Counted from the stretch's first letter, positions 1-10,034 are shown. The stretch: 64,000 nucleotides of DNA from Candidatus Krumholzibacteriota bacterium (GCA_029262065.1 JAJDAC010000012.1:1-64000), one strand, 5' to 3'. The notes: a model not told the origin generated them from the letters alone. A program made the numbers and translations.

Positions 1-17
1 TCATGCAGTTGGAGCGC

Positions 18-116
18 CTACTCGAGGGTGGAGATCAGTGGGCGCAAATGGCGCAGGGTGCGTCGGAATCGTTGGACGTTAGTCTGTTGAAGGCCTGTGC
101 CGAGACCGCGCGTCAT
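18..116 (-). CDS. Possible 32-residue ORF coupled to the preceding gene
   Basis: A short frame starts with an ATG that overlaps the TGA stop of the 1443-residue gene in an ATGA arrangement and ends in TAG. It is basic (several Arg) and matches nothing I recognise. Another ATG lies at the extreme left edge of the window, so this may only be a spacer before a further gene outside the window. The start/stop overlap is the only support, and such overlaps arise by chance often enough that this is a weak call. Confidence 0.2.
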   Translation of the reverse strand: MTRGLGTGLQQTNVQRFRRTLRHLRPLISTLE

Positions 117-3100
117 GATGGTGGCTGGATCCACGCCGCCGCGCGCGGCTCCGAACGAGTCACCGATTGCACCCATTGGTGGTCGCGCAGCCACGTAACG
201 AACAGATCGAGCGCGCGCCGTTGAGGTCGACTGACGAGCGGTTCGATGTTGACCCCGGGCTCGGGCTGCAGTCGCTCGATGGCCCAGGCGACGAACGCAT
301 GGGCTTCGTGAAGAATGCGCGCATGACGTTCAGGAGCCTCTTCGAGCACCGTCTTGGCTTCCTCGGGTGCCCCGCGCCACTGATCGAGCGCGGACATCAG
401 CGGGCCCAGGTGAGGGTCCCGCCCCAGGTCGGCGTGGGGTCCCAACCCTCCGCTCCAGTCCCGTCGCCACTCCGTGCGCAAGGCGCGGACCATCGCACCG
501 TAGGCTTCGCGTGCCTGGTACTCCAGTTCGGCTCGCGTCACCAACAACGACACGCCACTCGAAGTGATCGTCTCGGCCGGTTCGACCCACTGCAGCGGGT
601 GGTCCAGTACGGTGACCGTGCCGCCTGGATGCCCCTGCACCCGCGCACGATCCAGGACGGCCATGATGGCGTCGGACCCGGCTGGAATGGACGGAAACAA
701 CAGCGGCGCATCGGCGACGGACGTCGTCCACAAATCATTCGCGGCCACGACGCGCTGCAGAAACGAGCCACGATCGGCTTCGAGCAGGGGTGTCTCCTGC
801 GTTCCCACTCCCAGCTCGCGCTCGAGGCGAACCGCCTCGGTCCGATCGCGGGCCACCACCACCCAGGGATGATGCGGACCGTGCTGACGAATCCAACGCG
901 CGATCTGCTGCACCAGACTGGCGGACAGCTCCTGGCCTACTCCGGCGAGCACCGGGCGCCCACAGTTCAGACAGAGTTGGTGGACATGATCCAGCTCGGA
1001 CTGCGAGCCGCACCCGTCGCAGTGCCAGGAGGGCGACTGCAGGATCTCGCGCTGCCACGACCACGCCTGCCGGGCCGAAAGGTCCAGGTTGCGCGCCTGC
1101 GCATTGAGGATCGAAGCCAACTCGCGCGTCCAGGTGCCGGCGCCGGCGCGGTCATCATCGGCGAAGGCAAGCACGGGCGCGCCCGAGTTTTCGGCGCACT
1201 CGGCGAGCCGGGCCAACCAGGTCGACTGCCAGGTTCCATCGGTCAACGGGTGATCGGCCAAAGCTCGTTCCGCCTGCGGAACGCACCACAGCACATCGGG
1301 CTTTCGTTTGGCCCAGCGAAGAAAACCCGGATCGGACAGGCACGACGGCGGCACGGCCAACAAGGATACCTGGCCCCGATCGGCGGCCAGCAGGCGCGAT
1401 TCGAGCGACGTTTCGCGCTGGTCAAGGCTATCGGCCCGCAGCCCAGCTCTATCCCAACCCTCGGGCAGCGTCTTGTCGACCCACGCCACCACGCGTACGG
1501 CCAGCGGCCCCTCATCGCCCGCTTCGGCGGCAATGCGAGCGATGGTGAGCGCGGTAACCGCGCGGCCGGCCAATGACACGCCGCCCACCACCATCCGTCG
1601 CGCCCGCGACCATTCCGCCAGCAACGTGGTGAGCGCGGTTCGCTCGGGAGAAGACGCGCGTTGGGTCGAGGCGACCATGGTCTCGATCCGTTGCAGACGA
1701 TCGACGCTCAACGATTGACGCCACTGCGGAAGTTCCCTCGCGGGAACCGCGGCCAGAAGCTGGGCCCCCGTGCGTGAGGCCTCGTTCTCGGCCACCAGGG
1801 GAAGCAGCGCATCGTGATCGGGTGTCCAGTGGGCCAGCCTGGGATCGAGGCATATGAGCTCGGTGCGGGCGTGCGATGCCGCCGCCGCCAGGCGGAGCAG
1901 CACGCGCAAGGGGTCGGGCATGTCGGCGCCCGCAATGCGCGGAACGATGACCGAGTTGAATTCCGCCTCTTCGCTGGCTCCGCCGCGCACCGCGGCCGCT
2001 CCGCTATCGCGTCGAAGCCACCGGTTCGCCGCCACGCCCAACGGAGTCCACAGCGCAGCCTGCGGCCGTTGTTGCAGCCAGTGCTCAACTCGCGCCGTCG
2101 TCAACGCATCGGCTTCGGCATCGAGCAGCACCGAATCGGACTCGTATCCCGCGGGCACCTGGTGAAACTTCAACGGTACGATGGCGCCCTGATCCGCCAG
2201 TGACAACGGGCGGCCCTCGGGGAGCTTCGCTTCGAGTTCGCGCCGCAGCGCACGGGCGAAATGCTCGGCCTGCGCAAAGACCAAGGCGATGCGCGCCTGC
2301 GCCACACGATCCAGGATCTGGCCGAGAGCCTCTTCCACGACCGCTTCTTCGCAACGCGCGACCTGATGCACGAGGTCATCGATCACCACCGTCGCCGACC
2401 GGCCGTCGGAGGGTGGAGCGGTGGTGAGATCCTCGACCCAGACCAGACCATGCGCTCGTCGCTCTTCGAGTTGCGTTTCGAAACACTCTTCGAGCCGACA
2501 CCCGGGCGAGCACTGTCCTCCGACCAACCGTGCCATGCCCTCGATCTGCGCCCGCGCCGCCTCGGCTCCACCTTCAGCCAACCAGCGACGTGCATCGCCC
2601 TCGGGACAGGTAGCCAGCGCGGCGTAGAGCCAAAGCACGTCGCCCCCGCGGGCGCCGTCGGCGATGGCCGCCGACATCCACTGCTCCATGGTCTCGAGCA
2701 ACACCTCAGGGCACAGTCCGTGCGCGGGCGCCAGCGTCACGCGTCGCGGGTCCACGACCGTAGCCGCGGCGGCCGCCACTCTGCGGCTGCGCGCGCCGCC
2801 GTCGGCCAGGACCTCCGACGGTGCCGCGACCGCCGCATACCCCGCGAGTTCCGCGGCATCAGGGCGATGCGAGATCAGGGTGTCAGCGTGAATCGTTCCG
2901 TGCGGAACCCGCGCCGGCTTGCCGCGGGGCCAGGGGCGCTCCTGCAAACGCGGCCACGCCAGATCCACCGCGCCGGCCACGCGCTGCAGAACGGGACCCG
3001 GTTCTTCGGGCCGCACGCGATCCAGAGCACGCAGACATCGAGCGAGCGCGGCCGCCAGCCCCACACCGGCTCGCCCCAGCGATTCCAGGTTCGACACTCC

Positions 3101-4444
3101 CCACTCGCTCACGAAGGCCGGCGTTCCAATGCGAGCCAACAGACGCGGGACGAGTGAACGTGCCTCCCTCAACAGAGGTTGCCAGGGTGTGGCCAAGGCA
3201 TCTTGCGAGTCGAATAGAGGATGCGCGACGGTTGGTTCCTCGGGTGGGGGCGCGCTCTTACGTTGAGGCAGCGACCCTTCGATCTGACTGAGATCCAGGA
3301 TGGCGCGGTCGCCCAGCAGGCCCGCCAGCCAGGCCGGCGGCATGGCCGGCATGAGCACCGGCGCTTCCGCGTGCAGCCACTCGTCGATCATCTGACGGGC
3401 GAGCACGGGCGGAGCGGCAAACGGAACATCTTCGTCGCGCACGATCAGGACGCACGCATCGCACGGGGCTTCGCCGTCCAGACGCAGGCCCAGCAAACGA
3501 TGCTCTTCTTCGTTCCAGACCAAGACCGACAAGCGATCGGGCCGCGCGCTGCCCCGCCTCTGAAGCAATGACGCCACGGCCGGGGGCGGCCACTCGAGGG
3601 AGTGACGACGAGCATGGTTGTCCAGTTCCTGCAACCGACGCGTTTCGACCATGGGCACGGCGAGTTGTCGCTGATTGCAGGTCAGTTGCGTAACCACCGA
3701 CAGCAGGGCCGAGAATTCGCCCGGAGGCAGAGGGCCGTCCAACGCCATGGTGCCGAACTCGAGTGCTCGCGGCGCCTGCAACGGGTCAAGCAACGCCAGT
3801 CGACAAGCCAACGCCCACGCCTGGCCTCCGTAGGCGGCATCGCGGCGAATCAGATCTGTCTCGAGGCGTCGCAGGAGCCAGGGACCCATGGCCCTCAACT
3901 CGGGCAATCCGGCCCGCACCTGGGCCTGAGACCACTCCACCAACCAGATGAGATCCTCTACGCCCAGGCTCATCTCATCGGGAAGAGCTTCCACCCGCAA
4001 CGGCACCCCGGACTCGACCGCCGCCTGAAGGTAGCGACGCGTGACCGGCCAAAGGTCCTCGCCGGCGAGCCGGAAGAACTGGCTGTCCCGCCGCAGCTCG
4101 AGCGCGCGACCCAACGACACGACGGCCTCGGGGGAAATCTCCCCCGAGGGTCGCCGAGCGCATTCGATCGCTTCGCTGGCGAGAAGTTCGCCCACCTCGC
4201 GGAGATCGGCGCGTAGTCGTTCCTCGCGCTCGGGGAACGTAGCCAGGGCTGGTTTCGCGGGATCGCGGCCAAACAGACTGCCCCCCCACCGTAGGAACGG
4301 TTCCACCGCCTTCTCGGTAATCGGAGCCAGTACGCGCGAACTCTCCCAGTCGCTGCGCGCCTGCCAATAGAGCTGTTCGGCGGCCAGGAATTCTCCGGCC
4401 ACGAGCAGACGACGCGATTCTTCGAGGCGGCCCATGTAGCTCAC
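113..4444 (-). CDS. Large protein resembling an inactivated RecQ/SF2 helicase
   Basis: The product is 1443 residues with a GTG start preceded by GGAGGG; an in-frame ATG lies three codons later. It sits 44 bases after leuS on the same strand. I see no signal peptide or membrane segment. Around residue 1140 there is a CxxC...CxxC zinc-type motif. Before it, residues about 945-1110 follow the order of a RecQ RecA-like domain: a glycine-rich segment where the Walker A loop should be (GGVSLAGRAV, no GK[S/T]), a 'SDPGFLRW' stretch, then 'VPQAERALADHP' where DEAH...WGHDF is expected, then 'PVLAF' for motif III. A second region near residue 685 has 'VVIDDLVHQV', like a Walker B strand. The helicase assignment is my inference from spacing. 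If right, ATP hydrolysis is probably lost. The N-terminal third is unassigned. Confidence 0.6.
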   Translation of the reverse strand: MSYMGRLEESRRLLVAGEFLAAEQLYWQARSDWESSRVLAPITEKAVEPFLRWGGSLFGRDPAKPALATFPEREERLRADLREVGELLASEAIECARRPSGEISPEAVVSLGRALELRRDSQFFRLAGEDLWPVTRRYLQAAVESGVPLRVEALPDEMSLGVEDLIWLVEWSQAQVRAGLPELRAMGPWLLRRLETDLIRRDAAYGGQAWALACRLALLDPLQAPRALEFGTMALDGPLPPGEFSALLSVVTQLTCNQRQLAVPMVETRRLQELDNHARRHSLEWPPPAVASLLQRRGSARPDRLSVLVWNEEEHRLLGLRLDGEAPCDACVLIVRDEDVPFAAPPVLARQMIDEWLHAEAPVLMPAMPPAWLAGLLGDRAILDLSQIEGSLPQRKSAPPPEEPTVAHPLFDSQDALATPWQPLLREARSLVPRLLARIGTPAFVSEWGVSNLESLGRAGVGLAAALARCLRALDRVRPEEPGPVLQRVAGAVDLAWPRLQERPWPRGKPARVPHGTIHADTLISHRPDAAELAGYAAVAAPSEVLADGGARSRRVAAAAATVVDPRRVTLAPAHGLCPEVLLETMEQWMSAAIADGARGGDVLWLYAALATCPEGDARRWLAEGGAEAARAQIEGMARLVGGQCSPGCRLEECFETQLEERRAHGLVWVEDLTTAPPSDGRSATVVIDDLVHQVARCEEAVVEEALGQILDRVAQARIALVFAQAEHFARALRRELEAKLPEGRPLSLADQGAIVPLKFHQVPAGYESDSVLLDAEADALTTARVEHWLQQRPQAALWTPLGVAANRWLRRDSGAAAVRGGASEEAEFNSVIVPRIAGADMPDPLRVLLRLAAAASHARTELICLDPRLAHWTPDHDALLPLVAENEASRTGAQLLAAVPARELPQWRQSLSVDRLQRIETMVASTQRASSPERTALTTLLAEWSRARRMVVGGVSLAGRAVTALTIARIAAEAGDEGPLAVRVVAWVDKTLPEGWDRAGLRADSLDQRETSLESRLLAADRGQVSLLAVPPSCLSDPGFLRWAKRKPDVLWCVPQAERALADHPLTDGTWQSTWLARLAECAENSGAPVLAFADDDRAGAGTWTRELASILNAQARNLDLSARQAWSWQREILQSPSWHCDGCGSQSELDHVHQLCLNCGRPVLAGVGQELSASLVQQIARWIRQHGPHHPWVVVARDRTEAVRLERELGVGTQETPLLEADRGSFLQRVVAANDLWTTSVADAPLLFPSIPAGSDAIMAVLDRARVQGHPGGTVTVLDHPLQWVEPAETITSSGVSLLVTRAELEYQAREAYGAMVRALRTEWRRDWSGGLGPHADLGRDPHLGPLMSALDQWRGAPEEAKTVLEEAPERHARILHEAHAFVAWAIERLQPEPGVNIEPLVSRPQRRALDLFVTWLRDHQWVQSVTRSEPRAAAWIQPPS

Positions 4445-4488
4445 GGAAGCGACTCCCTCCGGGGACGAGGGTCACGGGCCAGGTGGGG

Positions 4489-6969
4489 TCAGGCCACGAC
4501 GATGTTTACCAATTTGTCCGGGACCACGATGACCTTGCGAACCTGCTTGCCGTCGATCCAGTGCGGAATCCGACCATAAGCCAGGGCCATTTCAGTCAGC
4601 GCGTCGCGCTCGGTGCCACGGGCCACCTTCATCTGATCGCGGAGCTTGCCGTTGACCTGCAGCACCACGGTTACCTCGTCGCGCTCGAGCGCGGCCGGAT
4701 CCCACGTAGGCCACCGATCGTCAAAGACGCTGTGTTCACCGCCGAGCATCTGCCAGAGCTCTTCACCCAGATGCGGCGTAAGGGGTGCCATCGTGCGCAC
4801 CCAGTCCCGCACGATGTCGGCCGCCTCGGCGGGCCAGGGGTTATCACCCCGGGCGTCGGCGAAGGCGTACAGCGCGTTGGTCAGCTCCATGTGCCGGGAG
4901 ATCGCCGTGTTGAACTGGAATCGCTCCAGGTCGGCCGTGGCTCCCTTCACGGAGTTGTGCCGTGTGAAGCGCAGTTCGTCCAGTCCCGATTCATCGGAAG
5001 ACGCCGCGGCCAGGACCTGGGGGCCCCGTTCGTGCACGAATCGGTGCACCCGTCCGAGATACCGGAACATGGCCTTGAGGCCGGAGTCATCCCAATCGCC
5101 GCCTTCGATATAGGCGAACCCGAACATGAGATAGGCCCGTAACGTGTCGCTTCCGTAGAGTTCGAGGTAGTCCTCGGGATTCACGACGTTGCCGCGGCTC
5201 TTGCTCATGCGCGCACCGTTGCTGGTGATGACACCTTGGTGCACCAGACGCTGGAAAGGTTCATCGAACGCCACGTGCCCCAGTCGGTGCAGGACTTTCA
5301 CGATGTACCGGGCGTAGAGAAGGTGCATGACGGCGTGCTCGGGCCCACCGACGTATTGATGTACTGGCATCCACCGGTTCACAAGTTCTGGATCGAACGG
5401 GCGGCTCGCATCCTTCGGATCCAGATACCGCAGGAAATACCAACTGGAATCCACGAACGTGTCCATGGTGTCGGTGTCGCGCTCGGCACCGCCGCCGCAC
5501 TTTGGACAGTCGACGAAGCGCCAGGTTGGATGGCGCTTCAACGGACTCTCGCCCGTGGGCTTGAACTCCACGTCTTCGGGTAACCGTACCGGCAACTGAT
5601 CTTGGGGCACCGGCACCTCACCGCACTTGGCGCAGTGGATGATGGGAATGGGCGCACCCCAGTACCGTTGCCGACTGATCAGCCAGTCGCGCAGCCGATA
5701 GTTGACCGTGGCCTCACCATGCCCCCACTGATCGAGGTACGCAATGACCCGCTCGCGCGCGACGGCGCCGTCGAGCCCGTCAAACTCACCGCTGTTGCAC
5801 ATGGGACCATCTTCGGTCCAGGCCGCGTCGAGCGACGCTTTCGGATCGTCTGATTCGCCCAGGATCACGCGTCGCACGGGAAGGCCGTACCGGTTGGCAA
5901 AGTCGAAGTCGCGCTCATCGTGAGCGGGTACGGCCATGACCGCGCCGGTGCCGTAGCTACCCAACACGTAGTCGGCCACCCACACGGGAATCTCTTCACC
6001 GTTGATGGGGTTCACCGCGTAGGCACCGGTGAACACGCCAGTTTTCTCGCGCACGGTGGAGGTACGATCCACCTCGCTGACGCGCGACGCGGCCTCGACG
6101 TAGGCGCTCACCTCGTCCTGGCGCTCGGGCGAGCAAAGGTGCTCGACCAGCGGGTGCTCCGGCGCCAGTACCATGTAGGTCACACCGAACAACGTGTCGG
6201 GTCGCGTCGTATAGACGGCCAGCTCGCGGTCAAGGGACTCGTCGCTCACGCTGGACTCGGTAACGGTGAACCGCACCGTGGCGCCCTCGCTCCGACCAAT
6301 CCAGTTCTTCTGCATGGCCACCGTCTTGTTTGGCCAGTCGATACGACCAAGGCCCTCCAACAGGTCGTCCGCACTCTCGGTGATGCGGAAGAACCACTGC
6401 GTGAGCAGACGACGGCGTACGGGGTTGTCGCAGCGTTCGCAAAGGCCTTGCACGACCTGCTCGTTGGCCAGCACCGTCTGGCAGCTGTCGCACCAGTTGA
6501 CCGGTGCTTCGGAACGGTAGGCGCTGTTGGCTCGATACAGTTCCAGGAAGAGCCACTGCGTCCACCGGTAGTACTCGGGCTGGTGCGTCTCGAGTTCGTG
6601 GTCCCAGTCGTACATGGCCCCGATGGTCCGAAGCTGCTCTCTCATGTAGGCAATGTTTGCCTCGGTGTGCGGCCTCGGGTGCACATTCTGCTTGATGGCG
6701 AAGTTCTCGGCGGGCAGACCAAAGCTATCGAATCCCATGGGCTGGAAGACGTTCGCACCCTGCATTTTGCGAAAACGTGCCCAGGAATCGGTCGGACCGT
6801 AGTTGAACCAATGGCCCAGGTGCAGACGATTGCCCGATGGGTAGCTGAACATCACCAGGCAGTAGCAGTCCTCGCCCGAGGATCCCTGGAGATTCGACGC
6901 GTGGGCGCGGGATTCTTCCCAAGTAGCACGCCACTTGCTCTCGATTTCATGGGGCTGGTAGGCGGCCAT
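4489..6969 (-). CDS. leuS: Leucyl-tRNA synthetase
   Basis: Class I aminoacyl-tRNA synthetase that charges tRNA-Leu. The product is 826 residues, normal for bacterial LeuRS. The class I signature reads HLGH at residues 50-53 and the KMSKS loop reads RMSKS near residue 588. The CP1 editing domain is intact (TSTVREKTG..., GTGAVMAVPAHDERD). A CxxC...CxxC zinc module lies near residue 160. The open frame continues about 270 codons further upstream, but that part is antisense to the HDOD gene. I chose the ATG at 6969 because the LeuRS family begins there and GGAGGG precedes it. The unidentified 1443-residue gene follows 44 bases later and is probably cotranscribed. Confidence 0.97.
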   Translation of the reverse strand: MAAYQPHEIESKWRATWEESRAHASNLQGSSGEDCYCLVMFSYPSGNRLHLGHWFNYGPTDSWARFRKMQGANVFQPMGFDSFGLPAENFAIKQNVHPRPHTEANIAYMREQLRTIGAMYDWDHELETHQPEYYRWTQWLFLELYRANSAYRSEAPVNWCDSCQTVLANEQVVQGLCERCDNPVRRRLLTQWFFRITESADDLLEGLGRIDWPNKTVAMQKNWIGRSEGATVRFTVTESSVSDESLDRELAVYTTRPDTLFGVTYMVLAPEHPLVEHLCSPERQDEVSAYVEAASRVSEVDRTSTVREKTGVFTGAYAVNPINGEEIPVWVADYVLGSYGTGAVMAVPAHDERDFDFANRYGLPVRRVILGESDDPKASLDAAWTEDGPMCNSGEFDGLDGAVARERVIAYLDQWGHGEATVNYRLRDWLISRQRYWGAPIPIIHCAKCGEVPVPQDQLPVRLPEDVEFKPTGESPLKRHPTWRFVDCPKCGGGAERDTDTMDTFVDSSWYFLRYLDPKDASRPFDPELVNRWMPVHQYVGGPEHAVMHLLYARYIVKVLHRLGHVAFDEPFQRLVHQGVITSNGARMSKSRGNVVNPEDYLELYGSDTLRAYLMFGFAYIEGGDWDDSGLKAMFRYLGRVHRFVHERGPQVLAAASSDESGLDELRFTRHNSVKGATADLERFQFNTAISRHMELTNALYAFADARGDNPWPAEAADIVRDWVRTMAPLTPHLGEELWQMLGGEHSVFDDRWPTWDPAALERDEVTVVLQVNGKLRDQMKVARGTERDALTEMALAYGRIPHWIDGKQVRKVIVVPDKLVNIVVA

Positions 6970-7092
6970 GGCCGGCTCCCTCCGATGCCTCTTGGCTTGG
7001 TGCAGCCCTGGGCGTTCACCAGAGCTTGCCGGGCATGAGTTCGTGCGGTGGAACGAGATTGTGACGTATCGCCCTACGAGCGAGATCCCCGG

Positions 7093-7121
7093 AAGATAGC
7101 CAAGCCATGAACGTCCCACAA
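7093..7121 (-). promoter_or_regulatory. Candidate sigma70-type promoter for leuS
   Basis: On the minus strand TTGTGG is followed by a 17-base spacer and TATCTT, about 115 bases upstream of the leuS ATG in the divergent region shared with the HDOD gene. Both hexamers match consensus only partly. I saw no comparable pair for the plus-strand operon in this 171-base spacer. Confidence 0.3.
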
Positions 7122-7140
7122 CGAAAAGCAGAGAATCCCT

Positions 7141-8052
7141 ATGGATAAGATCAGCTTCCAGGACTTCGTCGATGAGCCCTCGACGATTCAGGAAGCCCCC
7201 GCTCCGGATCTGGATCTGACCACGGAGGTCGATGTTGACCTGGCCGTGCGGCGCCTGCCGCCGCTGCCAGCCGTGTTGCAGGAGGTACTGATGGACCTTC
7301 GCAATGTGGACGCCGACATCGGCAAGCTCGAAGAGCGAATCTCGTCGGACCCCAGTCTGACCACGCGGGTGCTGAAAATGGCCAACAGTCCGTTCTACAA
7401 CTCGCGCAGCGAGGTTGTATCGGTAGGCCGCGCCGTCATGACGCTGGGCTTCAAGACGGTGTCCAACCTGATCCTCGCCACCAGCTTCCGCGGAGCGATG
7501 GCTACCAACCGTGCCATTCCCGGCTACGAGCGCAATGGCATCTTTCACCACAGTCTGGCCGTCGGTCTGGCGTCGACCCGCTTGACCCGCCACGTCAGCA
7601 GCCTGCGAGGCTACGAGGACGAAACCTTCGTGGCCGGCCTGCTGCACGACGTAGGTCGTATCGCCCTGGCCAACGTCTACCAGGAGCATGCCGAAGCGTT
7701 CGGTCCCGGTGGCGATCCACTGAGTCTGGAGAACGAGCGCAAGGTCCTGGGCATCGACCACCAGGATGTCGGGGCCAAGGTCATCTCCCATTGGGGCTTG
7801 CCCGACGAACTACTTTGTCCGGTGACCCGGCACCACGACGACCCTGAGTCGCTGGTCGACGAACCGGTCACCCTGGCCGTGCAATTCGTCGACCGGTGGT
7901 TGAACCACGAGTCATATGCCCGCACCAGCCCGCGCAAGTGTAACGCGCTGGCCGATGATGCCGCGCGCCTGGGCACCGAGCCCGAGATCGTCGCCACCGC
8001 ACTCGAGGGCCTGGCTGACGAGGTGACCACGTTCCTGGGCGGTGGCGAGTGA
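7141..8052 (+). CDS. HDOD-domain signalling protein
   Basis: The product is 303 residues. After an acidic N-terminus of about 35 residues comes an HDOD domain (about 36-240): 'RLPPLPAVLQEVL', 'DPSLTTRVLKMANSPFY', 'AVMTLGFKTVSNLILATSF' and an HD-like motif 'GLLHDVGRIAL' near residue 168. HDOD proteins are degenerate HD-superfamily regulators that usually act as scaffolds in bacterial signalling. The gene is divergent from leuS and is first in a four-gene operon; its TGA overlaps the GTG of the phosphatase gene (GTGA). The context suggests a protein-protein role upstream of a PP2C/STAS switch. I cannot tell what it senses. Confidence 0.88.
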   Translation: MDKISFQDFVDEPSTIQEAPAPDLDLTTEVDVDLAVRRLPPLPAVLQEVLMDLRNVDADIGKLEERISSDPSLTTRVLKMANSPFYNSRSEVVSVGRAVMTLGFKTVSNLILATSFRGAMATNRAIPGYERNGIFHHSLAVGLASTRLTRHVSSLRGYEDETFVAGLLHDVGRIALANVYQEHAEAFGPGGDPLSLENERKVLGIDHQDVGAKVISHWGLPDELLCPVTRHHDDPESLVDEPVTLAVQFVDRWLNHESYARTSPRKCNALADDAARLGTEPEIVATALEGLADEVTTFLGGGE

Positions 8053-9644
8053 GCACCCGTATTCCGGTATCGGGTTCGGAGTTTGCCCGCCTCCATGCGG
8101 CGCTCGATCCGCGTACGTGCTACACCACGTGGCGCACGGTATGTGAGGAGCGATTCGGGTGCGCCCCGCTGGCGGCCTACATCTCGGTACGCGACGGTGG
8201 CTTCACCTTGGATCCGCAGTTTTCGGTAGCGAAGGACATGCCCCATCGGTGGTCCGCGAACGGTGCACCAGCCAACGTGCGAATGCTGGAATTCCAGTAC
8301 CGCGATCGGACACTGGGCGGATTCGCGTGGGCCTTCGATCCTGACCTGGATTTCCAGGAAATCGAGGAAATCACCACCGAACACTTTGCGCCGGCGTTCT
8401 TCCGAGCCAGCTATCTCGCCCAGGCGCTGGCCGAGAACAGCCGCAGCCGGGACCAGCTGCACTACCTATCGGAGATGGGCAACCTGCTGGGCGTGCTGGA
8501 CGTGGCCACGCTGTTGGTCAACATCCTGGAGCTCACCAGCGGAATCCTCGACGCCGACCTGGGCTCGATCGTGCTACTCGACGCGGCCAATGAACCGGTA
8601 ACCGAACTCGAGTGGGGACTACCGCACGAAGCTCTCGTATCGGCCCGCCTGGCCGACGGAGTCAAGGTGCTCGACTGCGCGTTCGAGTCGCGCGAACCGC
8701 TTTCCCTGCGCAACGAAGATGTGATCACCGACGGACACTTTGTTTTTGATGGACTGTTGGTGCTACCCCTCGTGGGTCCCAACGGGGTTCTCGGATCCAT
8801 GAACTTCGTGGGCACCGAGTTCGGTCCCGACCGGTTGGAAGTCGTTCGTCCCGGTGTGAGTCTGGCCGCGATCGCGGTCGAGAACGCCATGCTCGTGAAG
8901 ATAAAGCTGGAGCGGGAACGCGAGCAGGAGCAGCTCGCGCTGGGCAAGAGTATTCAGCAGGGACTTCTCCCCAAGTCACCGCCCGAAGTGGAAGGCGTGG
9001 AACTCGCCGGCCACTCCGAATCGGCCACGATGATCGGCGGCGACTACTTCGACTATTTCAAACTCGCGGACGATGGTCTGGGTCTGCTGGTCGCCGACGT
9101 GGCCGGCAAGGGCGTAGCCGCGGGCCTCATCATGACCGCGGCGCGGGCCATGTTCCGCGCGGCCTGCATTGATTTGGAAGACCCGCGCGCCATTCTCGAG
9201 CAGGTAAACAACCTGATGTGCGCGGAGGAGTTCGGCGGGCGTTTCGTGACCGCGGTCTTCGTCAACGTAGACCCCAAGACGCGCGTGGCCCGTATCGCGT
9301 CGGCGGGGCACGAACCCACCCGGATCTTCCGGGCATCCGACGCCACGATCGAAGAAATCCTGCAGCCGGCGCTGCCGCTGGGGCTGCGCGACGCGGTTGA
9401 GTACGACCAGCGTGTAGTGCATCTGCAGCCGGGGGACGCCATGGTGCTGCACACCGACGGCGTGAACGAGGCCATGGATCTGCAGCGGGTTCAGTTCGGC
9501 GATCAACTCGACGCCGCCATCCTGGCGGGCAAGAACGACACGGCCGAAGAACTCATGCAGCGGATCCTTTCGTGCGTCGACGAGCACATCGGCGACGCAG
9601 CCCGGCACGACGACACCACCCTCATCACGGCGCGCATGCGCTAG
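8049..9644 (+). CDS. GAF-domain PP2C (SpoIIE/RsbU-type) serine phosphatase
   Basis: The product is 531 residues starting at GTG, overlapping the HDOD stop by four bases. The N-terminal part (about 1-130) is unassigned. Residues about 150-300 look like a GAF sensor domain, followed by a charged linker (KLEREREQEQLALGKSIQQGLLP) typical of RsbU-like proteins. The C-terminal phosphatase domain carries the metal-binding aspartates in GGDYFDYF and VADVAGKGVAA, then 'HTDGVNEAM' and 'RHDDTTLI'. Such enzymes dephosphorylate STAS-domain antagonists, and a STAS gene lies 34 bases downstream. That pairing is the strongest clue to its substrate. No HATPase kinase or sigma factor is visible nearby. Confidence 0.93.
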   Translation: MSTRIPVSGSEFARLHAALDPRTCYTTWRTVCEERFGCAPLAAYISVRDGGFTLDPQFSVAKDMPHRWSANGAPANVRMLEFQYRDRTLGGFAWAFDPDLDFQEIEEITTEHFAPAFFRASYLAQALAENSRSRDQLHYLSEMGNLLGVLDVATLLVNILELTSGILDADLGSIVLLDAANEPVTELEWGLPHEALVSARLADGVKVLDCAFESREPLSLRNEDVITDGHFVFDGLLVLPLVGPNGVLGSMNFVGTEFGPDRLEVVRPGVSLAAIAVENAMLVKIKLEREREQEQLALGKSIQQGLLPKSPPEVEGVELAGHSESATMIGGDYFDYFKLADDGLGLLVADVAGKGVAAGLIMTAARAMFRAACIDLEDPRAILEQVNNLMCAEEFGGRFVTAVFVNVDPKTRVARIASAGHEPTRIFRASDATIEEILQPALPLGLRDAVEYDQRVVHLQPGDAMVLHTDGVNEAMDLQRVQFGDQLDAAILAGKNDTAEELMQRILSCVDEHIGDAARHDDTTLITARMR

Positions 9645-9678
9645 CCCGACGAGATACTCTCATCGAAGGTAGGAAGAA

Positions 9679-10026
9679 ATGACTACGGTCTCTCAGGAAA
9701 CGATAAACGGCCTGGCCGTCTTTCGACCCGAAGGATCCATCGACATCACCAACAGTGCCGAACTACGGGATTCCCTGCTCGAAACGTTCAAAGCGGGCCA
9801 CCAATCCGTGGTTCTCGACCTGGATCAGGTGAACTACGTGGACAGCTCGGGCCTATCAGCTCTGGTCGCCGCGGCCAGCGGTTACGAAAAACAGGGTGCG
9901 AAAGTCATTCTGTGTTGTATACAACCAGCAGTCATGAAGGTGCTGGAAATGACGAAGCTCACCCAGTTCTTCGAAATCTGTAGCGATCTCAACGAGGCCG
10001 AAGCCAAGGCCCAGTCCCTGGCCTGA
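9679..10026 (+). CDS. STAS-domain anti-sigma factor antagonist
   Basis: The product is 115 residues, the usual size of a stand-alone STAS protein (SpoIIAA/RsbV family). The conserved loop reads YVDSSGLSALVAA near residues 54-63; the serine in DSSGL is the usual phosphorylation site. The strand 'SVVLDLDQV' before it and 'VMKVLEMTKL' after it also fit. A good ribosome binding site (AGGAAG) precedes the ATG. The gene lies between the PP2C phosphatase and the patatin gene, so the phosphatase probably acts on it. The cognate kinase is not in the window. Confidence 0.95.
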   Translation: MTTVSQETINGLAVFRPEGSIDITNSAELRDSLLETFKAGHQSVVLDLDQVNYVDSSGLSALVAAASGYEKQGAKVILCCIQPAVMKVLEMTKLTQFFEICSDLNEAEAKAQSLA

Positions 10027-10034
10027 GTTATCCG

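Noticed and set aside
5920-7038. A 372-residue plus-strand frame opposite leuS
   Set aside because: The leuS frame carries all LeuRS motifs; the opposite frame is its complement with no family features.
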